This document shows positions 27,490 to 35,839 of a stretch of 64,000 bases of DNA, piece by piece. Position 1 is the stretch's first letter, and every line of letters starts with the position of its first letter. Under the pieces are notes generated by a model. That model had not been told where the DNA came from. It ran no database searches and was given only the letters and a program-made list of their open reading frames with translations. Source of the stretch: Slackia isoflavoniconvertens (GTDB lineage: Bacteria > Actinomycetota > Coriobacteriia > Coriobacteriales > Eggerthellaceae); assembly GCF_003725955.1 (NCBI RefSeq), contig NZ_QIBZ01000009.1, positions 1 through 64,000 on the forward strand, written 5' to 3'. Position numbers and translations under genes: made by a program.

Positions 27490-28470
27490 TTAGATTCCCT
27501 GCTTTGCAAGCCACGCTTCCACATCGGCCATAACGCGTGCGCGACCAGGCTCGTTGAGAATCTCGTGGCGCATGCCGGCATAGATTTTCGTCTCAACCGA
27601 CTGCACGCCGGCATTCCGGTATTCTTCGGCGGCCTTCCGCACGCCGCGCCCGCAATCACCCACAGGGTCTTCCCCACCCGCGATAAAGAGCAGCGGCAAA
27701 ACCTTGGGGACCTTGGACGCACTTTCCGCACGAACCACTTCGCCCGTAAGCGCGGTGAGCGTGGCGTAACCGCCCACGGTGAACATCTGGCCGCATTCTG
27801 AATCGTTGATATAGGCGTCGACTTGTGCCGGATCGGTTGAGAGCCAATCGAAATCGGTACGCGGGTTTTTGACGGCCTTCGAATAGGCGCCGTCGGCCAT
27901 GGAATGCAAGAGCCCGCTTTTGTAGCGTTCTCCGCGCAGACGCGCGAGCGCATTTGCCAAAGCATTGCCCGCCATCGAGAGCGCCGCCGCCTGCTGGCCC
28001 GTGCCGCAGAGCACCGCCGCCGCAAGGCCCTCTCCATGCTCGGAAATGTATTTTCGCGTAATGAAGCTGCCCATGGAATGGCCGAACATCACATAGGGCA
28101 CCTCGCTACCGAAACGCGCCTGCATAATGCCGCGCAAGGCGTGCACATCTCGAACGAGAACCTCAGCGCCATCGCGAGCGGGCATATGGCCCAGGTCTTG
28201 CGCGTCGGAAACGCTTTCTCCATGCCCCACGTGATCGTTCGCGCACACTACGAAACCGCTTTCTACAAGGAATTTCGCGAAATGGGCGTAGCGCACGACA
28301 TGCTCCGACATTCCGTGCACGACCTGAACGATGCCCCGAACATCCGAATATCGCAACCTCTCCGGGGTTTCCGAGCCTTCTGGCTGCTCGGCTGCGTCAG
28401 GCTCCCATAGGAGCGCGCGAATCGCCGTTTTCCCATCGGCGCTCGGATACTTCAACGTGGCCGTTTTCAT
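27490..28470 (-). CDS. Alpha/beta hydrolase, monoacylglycerol-lipase/lysophospholipase type
   Basis: A 326-residue serine hydrolase. The nucleophile elbow is VMFGHSMGSFI, the acid is probably Asp in FIAGGEDPVGD, and the His is in YAGMRHEILNE. VQVVHGMSEHVVRYAHFAKFL forms the oxyanion-hole strand, which with HGMSEH-Y is typical of the monoglyceride lipase/PldB branch (Hydrolase_4). No signal peptide, so it is cytoplasmic. The start at 28470 is chosen because GAAAGAGG precedes it; the longer frame has none. The 248 bases downstream to the small gene show no feature. Confidence 0.88.
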   Translation of the reverse strand: MKTATLKYPSADGKTAIRALLWEPDAAEQPEGSETPERLRYSDVRGIVQVVHGMSEHVVRYAHFAKFLVESGFVVCANDHVGHGESVSDAQDLGHMPARDGAEVLVRDVHALRGIMQARFGSEVPYVMFGHSMGSFITRKYISEHGEGLAAAVLCGTGQQAAALSMAGNALANALARLRGERYKSGLLHSMADGAYSKAVKNPRTDFDWLSTDPAQVDAYINDSECGQMFTVGGYATLTALTGEVVRAESASKVPKVLPLLFIAGGEDPVGDCGRGVRKAAEEYRNAGVQSVETKIYAGMRHEILNEPGRARVMADVEAWLAKQGI

Positions 28471-28678
28471 GTGCGCACCTCTTTCGACAGAGCCGGCATG
28501 CCGATCTCTCGACACCCAGTCCATTCAACGTGCCACCCATTCTACAATGCCGATCGGCTCGCTCAAATGCGCGCGATCACCGTTTGCCTAATTGACGGAA
28601 ATGCCGTCTACGACGCATAGAGCAATCGAACGGGGTCAATCAAATAGGGCCAGTCGCTATGCTTGCGCCTTTTCGAAA

Positions 28679-29356
28679 TCATAGCGGTGCCCCTCCCAAG
28701 AAGATTGGCACAATGCCACTCACGGCAAGAAAGCCAATAGCAAGAAATGGCGCAAAAGGGAAATCGCGCACCGGGCGACCGACCGCGAGTCGAGCCGCAC
28801 AATAGAGAAGCGACGCGACACACGCGACGCAAAGCGCCGCGATACCTCCTTCGAAACCAGCGAAAAGCCCTATGGGAAACAGCAATTTCACGTCACCTGC
28901 GCCAAACGGTTCGCCGTCACGGAAGCACGAGACCGCAAGCGAACACCCAAGCGCGAAGGCCGATACCCCGAAAGCCCCTATGACGCTCGATGTAGCCGTA
29001 GACAATATCGACTCTATCAAGTTCGACGAACACGCGTCAGCCAATTCACAGGGACTTCCCGGCGAAGCATTCATTGCGGACAAGGAAGTAGCTCCATTGA
29101 AAACGAGACCGACCGCACTTGATGACTCGTGAGCAAAGAACGACCCCTCGATAACGCCTACGACCTGGGCAAGAAGCGAAGCGCACCATAACGCGATTCC
29201 GGCAACCACAACTCGATTAGGAATGATTCTCTCCCGAATGTCGACGAAGCTCGCATAAAACAAAACGACGAGAAACGCTACAGAGAGTAAATTAGGAGTC
29301 ATCGACGAGAAAAAGTCAGAGGTCGTTGCTGAGACGCTCTCAAGAGTTGCCACCAT
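28679..29356 (-). CDS. Prepilin peptidase (A24 family)
   Basis: A 225-residue polytopic aspartyl protease that cleaves type IV prepilin-like leaders on the cytoplasmic side. The two catalytic aspartates are in FVDIRERIIPN and GAGDVKLL; the C-terminal PFLAIG segment is also conserved. It lacks the N-terminal cysteine/methyltransferase domain of PilD, making it a TadV/CpaA-like short form. A loop of about 55 residues (75-130) is longer than usual. No pilin, ATPase or assembly gene is in view. The start is not certain: AAGGGGG is very close to the ATG at 29356. Confidence 0.85.
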   Translation of the reverse strand: MVATLESVSATTSDFFSSMTPNLLSVAFLVVLFYASFVDIRERIIPNRVVVAGIALWCASLLAQVVGVIEGSFFAHESSSAVGLVFNGATSLSAMNASPGSPCELADACSSNLIESILSTATSSVIGAFGVSAFALGCSLAVSCFRDGEPFGAGDVKLLFPIGLFAGFEGGIAALCVACVASLLYCAARLAVGRPVRDFPFAPFLAIGFLAVSGIVPIFLGGAPL

Positions 29357-29803
29357 GCCCCCTTCGCATGCCTATTGATGCTCTGGCGGAAAGACGCAGC
29401 CGCCAAGAGCTCTGGAGCAAAGGCGCCACGAGCAAAAATTGCAGCGCAGCGTATCGTATGAAGTCGGGCGCTATTCCGCTTATAAGCGCATCCGCGCCCC
29501 ATGCGACAACTCTAGCGCGCCAACCTTGCCGAAACCTTGCCCACATGCGGGCGATTTGGCTCAAAAATCCCGTCGATTTCCTCTTTTCCTCGCGACAATT
29601 GCCCTCATTTTTCATTGAAGCCAACGTCGTTTTCCCTCGCAATTACTCGCGTTTTCCATCTGAGCACCGGGAGCTATCCGCTTATTCTTGATTAAGAGGG
29701 TAAAACCTTATCGTCGCAGGCATCGCGTGCGCATTCACGGCAGAATCGCGTATGGCGTTACAACGACATCGCGCACGTCACCGCAACAACATCGGGTATA
29801 GCG
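29357..29803. other. Intergenic region, AT-richer
   Basis: About 450 bases. A minus-strand open frame from 29612 (MKNEGNCREEKRKSTGFLSQ...) runs into the prepilin peptidase start, but it has no ribosome-binding site and no recognisable content. I do not call it. No RNA gene or strong hairpin was seen. Confidence 0.4.
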
Positions 29804-30403
29804 CTACAGCAGTTCCTTAAAATCATCAGCGACAAGAGCCCCAACTCGCAAAATATGCGGATGTTCATGCGTGCAATCGACGATGGTCGACGAGACGCCT
29901 GAGCGGGGAACATCGTCGCCAAGCACAACGGGCACCTGCGCCGCAAATTCGGGATCGACATCGGCCAGCGTTTGGGGCGGTTTCTTTCCTTGAAAATTCG
30001 CACTCGAGGTTGCCAAGGGGAACCCGACACGCTCAATGAGTTCCAAGGCGACAGAATCGTTCGGCATGCGCAGCGCAATGGTGTCGTTCGCGCCGCGAAA
30101 TGCCTCGGGCACGTTGTCGCCCGCTTTCACCACGAGCGTAAGAGGCCCAGGCCAAAACTGCGAAACCATATCGTGCGCGAGCTGCGACACGTCGCGGCCA
30201 TAGCGCGTAAGCGCCGCAGGAGAGCCAACAAGCCACGGAATAGCTTTGTCGGGATCGCGACGTTTATCAATAAAAATAGCCTCGGGAGAACACGCGAGAC
30301 CGACGGCGATGCCGATCCCATATACGGTATCGGTTGGGAAAACGACGGGCTTGCCCGCGGTAAGCGCCGCGACGGCCTTGCTCAGTTGGGCCTCATCGAC
30401 CAT
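29804..30403 (-). CDS. L-threonylcarbamoyladenylate synthase (Sua5/YciO/YrdC family)
   Basis: A 199-residue protein making threonylcarbamoyl-AMP, the precursor of the t6A37 modification of ANN-decoding tRNAs. The N-terminal GKPVVFPTDTVYGIG, the RDPDKAIPWLV stretch and SQFWPGPLTLVVKAG are family hallmarks, as is PLATSSANFQGKKP. No C-terminal Sua5 domain, so it is the short TsaC type. I chose the ATG at 30403 because AGAGG precedes it; the longer open frame up to 30667 has no coding character. The TsaB/D/E partners are not in this window. Confidence 0.92.
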   Translation of the reverse strand: MVDEAQLSKAVAALTAGKPVVFPTDTVYGIGIAVGLACSPEAIFIDKRRDPDKAIPWLVGSPAALTRYGRDVSQLAHDMVSQFWPGPLTLVVKAGDNVPEAFRGANDTIALRMPNDSVALELIERVGFPLATSSANFQGKKPPQTLADVDPEFAAQVPVVLGDDVPRSGVSSTIVDCTHEHPHILRVGALVADDFKELL

Positions 30404-30681
30404 AGTTGCCTCTTCCAAACGCGCCGCCCACGTCGGCGGCATTTTCTTTAGTCGAATTGTACCAACCACATACCTTCGAATGGCAACACGTGCGTAAAAG
30501 TCACCATGACGCCATGCGAACGCGAGGAACCAGCCCCACGGAGTCGAACCGAGCACAGGAGTCAATGGGCCCACCGCACACGAATTCCCATCACACACCG
30601 ATTCTCGCCACGCATGGATCAACTGAGGCGTTCGCCTGAAGCGCCGTCCGCGCAACAACGGACCCATCGCATACGGAATAG

Positions 30682-32538
30682 CTACTCACCCATCGCGCTT
30701 TTCTCAAACAGCTCGATGAGTGCATTCTTGCCCGCTGCGCCCGTTTTCGCATACACGTTCTTCACATGGCTCCATACCGTATTTTCCGAAATCACGAGCT
30801 CTTCGGCGATATACTTCGCCGAACGGCCGCGCACAAGGTACGAACATATTTCTGTTTCGCGCGGAGTAAGGCCGTAGGTTTGGCCAAACGATGCAAGCTC
30901 ACTGCGCCAATCGGGCTCCGCAGCGCTTTCGGCGGCAGCGCCAATGCCCGCTTCCTTTTGAGCGGCATGCCCTTCGGCAGAGCTAAGCTGATCGACGTTC
31001 AATTGGCCATCGGCCATGAGCGCATTGTTAACCTGGCGCCCTTGAGCCGTCGCATCACTCGACAATGAAACATGCGGCAAGGCCGCGCCCGCCGAGACAG
31101 CGCTTTCCCGAAGGACCCCTGCCATCGTATCGCCAATCGCCTCATTGCCCCCGAGACGCACGTTCGCTCTAACATCGCCCGATGCCACGGAACCTTCCGC
31201 TCCATCCCCTTCTGAAGCGTCGCCGAACACGCGACCGCCTTCAGTCGATTCGGCACTAAGCACCGACGCTCCCCCGCCGGCGATTTCACGCTCCGAATGG
31301 CGCATGGCGAACACAAATGCAATGCCGAGCGGATACAGAGCAACGAATGCGAGCAGTGTGAGCAGCGAAACGCCTCTGCTTGCCGAAAACGCGCCCACAA
31401 CCAAACCGGCCGCCAACCCTAACGCGAGAAACGCGTTCGACCCTATGAGGTAAATGCCCGAAAGCGCAAAGCTGCTCACGCCCGTTTCGCGTGACGCATT
31501 CGCAATATAGAACAAGAACAACATGCCGCACACGTCATAGCACATGATCATAATGGTGCCCGAAATAGGACCTAACGCATCGCCGATGAAAGGCATGAGC
31601 GAAAGCACCACGAGCATTACCGGCAAACATGCCTTGTACGCCGCCGCGGGATTGCCGCGACGCGATGCGACAAGCGCAATGGCGGAAGCTACCGCGGTCG
31701 ATGCGAACAGGGGCGCCGCCATGGAAACGTCGCCGACGATATGCTCAGAAGACGACCCCAAAACCGACGTATGCAGAATGCCCACCACGCCAACGAGCGC
31801 GAACAGGCACCAGTAGTCAGGCCCAAAGGTGAGCAGAATGCGTCGGACAGATATCGTCTCACCTGAGGATCGCGCAACAGCGCGCGCACCGACAACCGCC
31901 TCGCCTAAAGATTGCGCGGCATTGCCTGCGCCATGGTCCCCCAATGCCGACGTGCGAGCAGGCTCATGCGCCAATGCAACCGACACGCGATAGCAGACAA
32001 GCGAACAAGCCGCCATGGCGCACACAACCAAATCGAACGCAAGGCCGTACCCGAAACAGAAAGAGCCAGCGACAATGAAAGCCTGCAAAACCAAGTCGCA
32101 CACCATGCATATATGAGAGCGCTCGCTCTCTTGCATGGAAAATATATCGAGCCAAGCAATCGAAACCACCGTTTGCCCAATGCCGTAGAGAACGCCCAGA
32201 AGCGGCGCCATCTCGAGCGCAACGCCAGCCTGCGCGAAAACCGCCGAAGCGGCGAACCCCGCCACGAGCGCGGCAACGCCCGGCCACATCGCAAACGAGC
32301 CCGGCTTCACCGCGCCGCGACATGCAAGCGCGATGACGAGAGAAGCGACGATGATTGAAGCCGCCTCGCTCGCGAACATGAACCAGAGCTCGGTGACGAA
32401 GCCCACGCTCTGCCCCACCGACCCCATGGCCGATAAATATCCCAACGAAGTGGCCGCCTTTGCCAAGCCGAAGCCCACAATGGTCGCAGCCGCTTCCTTT
32501 TTCGTTGCTCTTCCATAATCCCTCCCCATATGGAACAT
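30682..32538 (-). CDS. Membrane-anchored LuxR-type regulator with long linker
   Basis: About 618 residues: an MFS-like block of roughly 12 hydrophobic helices (residues ~15-420), a 130-residue Gly/Ala/Ser-rich linker, then a LuxR helix-turn-helix (GLTPRETEICSYLVRGRSAK, then ENTVWSHVKNVYAKTG). The design is typical of Eggerthellaceae regulators that sit beside reductases. The start is uncertain: ATG 32538 (MFHMGRD) and 32529 are both possible and neither has a strong ribosome-binding site. Sequence further upstream in the frame lies in the divergent promoter region. It diverges from the Tat-exported reductase and probably controls it. The linker separating sensor and DNA-binding domains is unusually long. 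Confidence 0.82.
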   Translation of the reverse strand: MFHMGRDYGRATKKEAAATIVGFGLAKAATSLGYLSAMGSVGQSVGFVTELWFMFASEAASIIVASLVIALACRGAVKPGSFAMWPGVAALVAGFAASAVFAQAGVALEMAPLLGVLYGIGQTVVSIAWLDIFSMQESERSHICMVCDLVLQAFIVAGSFCFGYGLAFDLVVCAMAACSLVCYRVSVALAHEPARTSALGDHGAGNAAQSLGEAVVGARAVARSSGETISVRRILLTFGPDYWCLFALVGVVGILHTSVLGSSSEHIVGDVSMAAPLFASTAVASAIALVASRRGNPAAAYKACLPVMLVVLSLMPFIGDALGPISGTIMIMCYDVCGMLFLFYIANASRETGVSSFALSGIYLIGSNAFLALGLAAGLVVGAFSASRGVSLLTLLAFVALYPLGIAFVFAMRHSEREIAGGGASVLSAESTEGGRVFGDASEGDGAEGSVASGDVRANVRLGGNEAIGDTMAGVLRESAVSAGAALPHVSLSSDATAQGRQVNNALMADGQLNVDQLSSAEGHAAQKEAGIGAAAESAAEPDWRSELASFGQTYGLTPRETEICSYLVRGRSAKYIAEELVISENTVWSHVKNVYAKTGAAGKNALIELFEKSAMGE

Positions 32539-32589
32539 GCCTATTGTAGCGCCTTGCACGGGAGTCTTTCGGACATCGTTACGAACATT

Positions 32590-32604
32590 GTTATTCTCAA
32601 TAAC
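32590..32604. promoter_or_regulatory. Dyad GTTATT-CTC-AATAAC in divergent promoter
   Basis: A perfect 6-bp inverted pair with a 3-bp centre, midway between the LuxR gene and the reductase gene. Candidate operator for the regulator. Confidence 0.35.
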
Positions 32605-32630
32605 CCATTTATCAGGCTTTTTGCAAATAG

Positions 32631-32645
32631 CACCGATAGTCGGTG
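32631..32645. promoter_or_regulatory. Dyad CACCGA-TAG-TCGGTG in divergent promoter
   Basis: A second perfect 6-bp dyad with the same 3-bp spacing as the one at 32590, 41 bases away. Two equally spaced dyads in a 250-base divergent region suggest regulator binding, although their sequences differ. Confidence 0.4.
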
Positions 32646-32788
32646 AGGACTTCGCTGAGCGGTGAGAGTAGGTTTGAGCCCATACGAGGCAGGCAAAGCA
32701 TGGAAGGCTTTGCGCAATGCGAATACCGAAAACGGTAAAACAAGCCAACGGCACGCATTGGCCTTCAATAACAAGGAGGGGTTTCATA

Positions 32789-34693
32789 ATGGAACTTTCA
32801 CGCCGTAATTTCTTGAAGGGCACCGGCGCTCTTGCGGGCATTTCCGCGATGGGCGCAATTGGACTGGGCTGCTCGCCCGCGGCAAACGAGGGAACCGAGG
32901 CAAAGGGCGGTAAGGCCGAAGCGCCGAAGACGCCGGCAGAAACTACGCCCACCGCGCTGAAAGAAGCAACCGACGGCAAGTTCACCGCCAAGGCTATGGG
33001 CCACGAGAATTACATCTACGTCGAAGCCACCATGGCGGGCGGCGCCATCGCGAACCTGCGCGTGCTTACCCACGACGAGACCGTTGGCGTTGGCAGCCTT
33101 GCAACCGAGATGTGGCCTGCGAAGGTCGTCGAGACCCAGAACCTCGACGTTGACGCCATTTCTGGCGCAACCACGACGTGCACCGCTATCAAAAACGCCG
33201 CCATCGAGGCCATTTCCAATTCCGGCGCCGACGTCTCGCAGTTCCAGAAGGGCGCTCAGGCTCCCGAAAAGGGCGAAGACCAAACTATCGATACCGACGT
33301 CGTGATCATGGGCGCGGGCACCGCAGGCCTCACCGCCGCGACCCGTTTGCTCGAGAAGGGCTTCAAGGTCACCCTTTTCGAGAAGCAGGACATCCCCGGC
33401 GGCTCCATGTCCATGACGTATTCCGGTCTCGCATGTGCCGGCAGCCAGCTGCAGAAGAATTACTCGCTCGGTCGCTTCGACTCCAGCCCGTTCTTCGACA
33501 AAGACGCAATGCTCGGCGTACTCAAGGGCCTCGTCGTTCCCGAGAACGACCGTTTCAACGGAGCCATGCCTTACGACGATGCCTTGTACACCACTTCGCC
33601 CGCCCTGGTCGATTGGCTGCATGAAATCGGCGTCGGCTTCTACAGCCTGGGCGTGAACAAAGCCTACGGCGTGACCCCGTACCTGGCCCCCGGATGCTAT
33701 GAAGGCGGCTGCGGCTACGCCATGCAGTACCTCGTCGACCGCATTGGCGCCTTGGGCGGAACCATTATCTACGGCGCGAAGGTGACCGACATCACCATGA
33801 CCGACGGCCGCGCAACGGGCCTCGTCGCCGAGGGCAAGGGCGGCGAAACCTACACCGCCACCGCCAAGGCCGTTCTTCTGGCATCGGGCGGCTTCGGCGC
33901 CAACCAGGAAATGGTCGACGAATACTACCCGCAGTACAAGGGCCGTTCGTTCAACTGCTGCCCCGCCTCCACGGGCGACGGCATCGTGCTCGGCCAGAAG
34001 GTCGGCGCGGGCATCGAGTGCATGGGCCGCGAGCTTGGCGCTTACATGTCTACGACCGCCCAAGCCGGCAGCCGCATGGAGATCGCCTTCATGTATCAAA
34101 CCACGCCGGGCATCATGGTGAACGCGTCGGGCGACCAGTTCGGCAACGTGATGAGCGCGAACCACTATGTCATTGGCCGCGCCCTGTGCGACGACGCCAA
34201 CGGCGGCAAGTTCTTCTGGATCACCGACGAGTCGGGTGCCGTCACCACCATGAACAACCTCACCTATGCGTTCGACACCTACAAGGCCGTCTTCGAGCGC
34301 GGCGACATGGTTCACTATGCGAGCGTCGAGGAAGCCGCCGAGGCTTTGGGCCTGTCCAACCTGCAGCAGACCCTCGACACGCACAACGCCCATGCTCTTG
34401 CGGGCGAGGAAGACGAGTTCAAGCGCAAGAAGCTCCCCTACATCGACACGCATGACGGCGTGTGGGTGTGCGGCATTGAGCCCACGTTCTACCTCACCAC
34501 GGGCGGCTTGGCCATCGACACCTCCACGCATGTTCTCACCGACGACGGCAGCACCATCGCGGGCCTCTACGCCGCGGGCGATGTGTGCGGCTCCGTCGAA
34601 GAGAAGGACGGCAAGCAGTACGGCATGGGCTTCGACGCAGCCATGAACTTTGGCTACATCATGGCCGAAACCGTGGCTTCAGAAATCGCCTAG
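32789..34693 (+). CDS. Tat-exported FMN/FAD flavoprotein reductase, substrate unknown
   Basis: 634 residues in three parts. (1) A twin-arginine signal, SRRNFLKG at 4-11, with a Cys at 28 that could be a lipid anchor (imperfect lipobox GLGC). (2) An FMN-binding domain at about 58-145 ending in the flavinylation motif DAISGATTTC (SGAT at 125-128). (3) A fumarate-reductase-type FAD domain from about 168, with GAGTAGLTAATRLLEKG. It lacks the haem domain of Shewanella Fcc3. By eye alignment the fumarate-site Arg/His residues are not kept: TTRD becomes SANH, HHTMGG becomes YLTTGG, and the C-terminal Arg region reads DGKQYGMGFDAAMNFG. So it is probably an anaerobic respiratory reductase of a different unsaturated compound. 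Start: ATG after AAGGAGG. Confidence 0.88.
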   Translation: MELSRRNFLKGTGALAGISAMGAIGLGCSPAANEGTEAKGGKAEAPKTPAETTPTALKEATDGKFTAKAMGHENYIYVEATMAGGAIANLRVLTHDETVGVGSLATEMWPAKVVETQNLDVDAISGATTTCTAIKNAAIEAISNSGADVSQFQKGAQAPEKGEDQTIDTDVVIMGAGTAGLTAATRLLEKGFKVTLFEKQDIPGGSMSMTYSGLACAGSQLQKNYSLGRFDSSPFFDKDAMLGVLKGLVVPENDRFNGAMPYDDALYTTSPALVDWLHEIGVGFYSLGVNKAYGVTPYLAPGCYEGGCGYAMQYLVDRIGALGGTIIYGAKVTDITMTDGRATGLVAEGKGGETYTATAKAVLLASGGFGANQEMVDEYYPQYKGRSFNCCPASTGDGIVLGQKVGAGIECMGRELGAYMSTTAQAGSRMEIAFMYQTTPGIMVNASGDQFGNVMSANHYVIGRALCDDANGGKFFWITDESGAVTTMNNLTYAFDTYKAVFERGDMVHYASVEEAAEALGLSNLQQTLDTHNAHALAGEEDEFKRKKLPYIDTHDGVWVCGIEPTFYLTTGGLAIDTSTHVLTDDGSTIAGLYAAGDVCGSVEEKDGKQYGMGFDAAMNFGYIMAETVASEIA

Positions 34694-34750
34694 CCCTCTC
34701 TTTCAGCCCCTCCATTCCTTGGGGAGCCCCTCGATTGCTTCCCAAACCCA

Positions 34751-34786
34751 GAAAGCCGACCCATTTCGGGTCGGCTTTCTTATTGG
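34751..34786 (+). terminator. Reductase gene terminator
   Basis: GAAAGCCGACCC pairs perfectly with GGGTCGGCTTTC around ATTTC and is followed by TTATT, about 60 bases past the stop. Confidence 0.85.
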
Positions 34787-34801
34787 AAATCAACTGTCAG
34801 G

Positions 34802-34835
34802 AACCTGTTAAATGCTCGTTGCGTTTAACAGATTT
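34802..34835. repeat. Family C hairpin repeat, copy C3
   Basis: AACCTGTTAAATGC and GCGTTTAACAGATT around TCGTT; one mismatch (GATT for GGTT) at the base compared with C1. Confidence 0.75.
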
Positions 34836-34870
34836 CCACCAGCAACGCCCACACCTCAAAGCGTGCTCGC

Positions 34871-34903
34871 AACCTGTTAAATGCTGCGAGCATTTAACAG
34901 GTT
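34871..34903. repeat. Family C hairpin repeat, copy C4
   Basis: A perfect 15-bp stem AACCTGTTAAATGCT/AGCATTTAACAGGTT with loop GCG. The tip differs from C1-C3, but pairing is retained. It lies 35 bases from C3, between the reductase terminator and recO. Confidence 0.8.
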
Positions 34904-34937
34904 TCAACAGATTGCGCACGGGCAATAAGAAGCGCCA

Positions 34938-35708
34938 CTAGAACAGGCCACAGGTGAAAAGGAATTCCAAGCTCTTCAGCTTGCTACCGACATGCTCGCG
35001 TACCCACGCCTGGCACAAATGAAGAATCTCGAAGGAAATATGGCGCGGCACCTCACGTTGCGCAATCTCGTCAAACGTCGACATCATGAGCCAGTGGGCC
35101 CACGAAAGCACGTCGCTTCCCACTTGCACAGTATCAGAAAACATGAGGCAATCGCGGCACACGGCGCCGCCTTCCGCAGGCGAAAATGCAACCTGCACGC
35201 GAGAATCATCGCTCGCGAGTGGCTGCCCACACATCACGCATCGGTTCAAGCTCGGACGAAAGCCCGAAAACGCAAACGCCTTCAGCATAAATGCCGCGCA
35301 TATCGCGAGCGCCCCCGTCGCATCGCACGATTCCGCATGCTCAAGCGCAGAGGCGCTCAGGTCATAGAGGCGAGGCGATTCCAAATCGGGCTGGGTCAGT
35401 CGCGTAAGCAAGTCGACGATAGGAGCCGCAGCTGCCGCATGCTCCATGTCTTCCCGAACGCCAATATGAGCATTGAGCAGTTTGGCCTCTTTCACAATGT
35501 CGAGGCTTTTGCCGCATACAAGCAGCAAGTCGACTTCCGAAAAAATCTCGAGGCGCGAGGCGAATGAGGAGTTTGGCTTGCGCGCACCTTTGGCAACCGC
35601 GCGAACCTGACGGCCATCTTGGGCCAGAAGCGTAACGATCAAATCGGTTTCGCCGAGTTTCGTTTTGCGCAGTACCAACGCCTGAAGCGAATACGTATCT
35701 GCCGCCAT
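34938..35708 (-). CDS. recO: DNA repair protein RecO
   Basis: A 256-residue recombination mediator that helps load RecA onto SSB-coated DNA. An N-terminal OB-fold (YSLQALVLRKTKLGETDLIVTLL) is followed by a helical domain with a four-Cys zinc finger (CVMCGQPL and CRDCL). Start at 35708, with GGGGAG eight bases before it; the six-codon longer TTG frame is the ribosome-binding region itself. It stands between the reductase and thrS, with the thrS terminator overlapping its upstream edge. Confidence 0.93.
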   Translation of the reverse strand: MAADTYSLQALVLRKTKLGETDLIVTLLAQDGRQVRAVAKGARKPNSSFASRLEIFSEVDLLLVCGKSLDIVKEAKLLNAHIGVREDMEHAAAAAPIVDLLTRLTQPDLESPRLYDLSASALEHAESCDATGALAICAAFMLKAFAFSGFRPSLNRCVMCGQPLASDDSRVQVAFSPAEGGAVCRDCLMFSDTVQVGSDVLSWAHWLMMSTFDEIAQREVPRHISFEILHLCQAWVREHVGSKLKSLEFLFTCGLF

Positions 35709-35722
35709 GACCCACTCCCCTT

Positions 35723-35757
35723 CCAAACAAAAAAGCCGCCTTAAAAAAGACGGCTTT
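35723..35757 (-). terminator. thrS terminator
   Basis: AAAGCCG(C)C and G(A)CGGCTTT form the stem at 35732-35757, followed on the minus strand by TTTTTTGTTT. It lies 15 bases upstream of the recO start, so recO may be read through or have a promoter in the same few bases. Confidence 0.75.
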
Positions 35758-35839
35758 CATTGTATATCAGCACAGCTTCACGTGAACGGCCGCCCAACAT
35801 CCCAGGTGCCGTGGCGCAAAAACACCGCAGAACGCGAAC

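Noticed and set aside
29340-29612. Possible 91-residue minus-strand gene upstream of the prepilin peptidase
   Set aside because: No ribosome-binding site, no recognisable family, and it overlaps the peptidase start by 17 bases. Not supportable.
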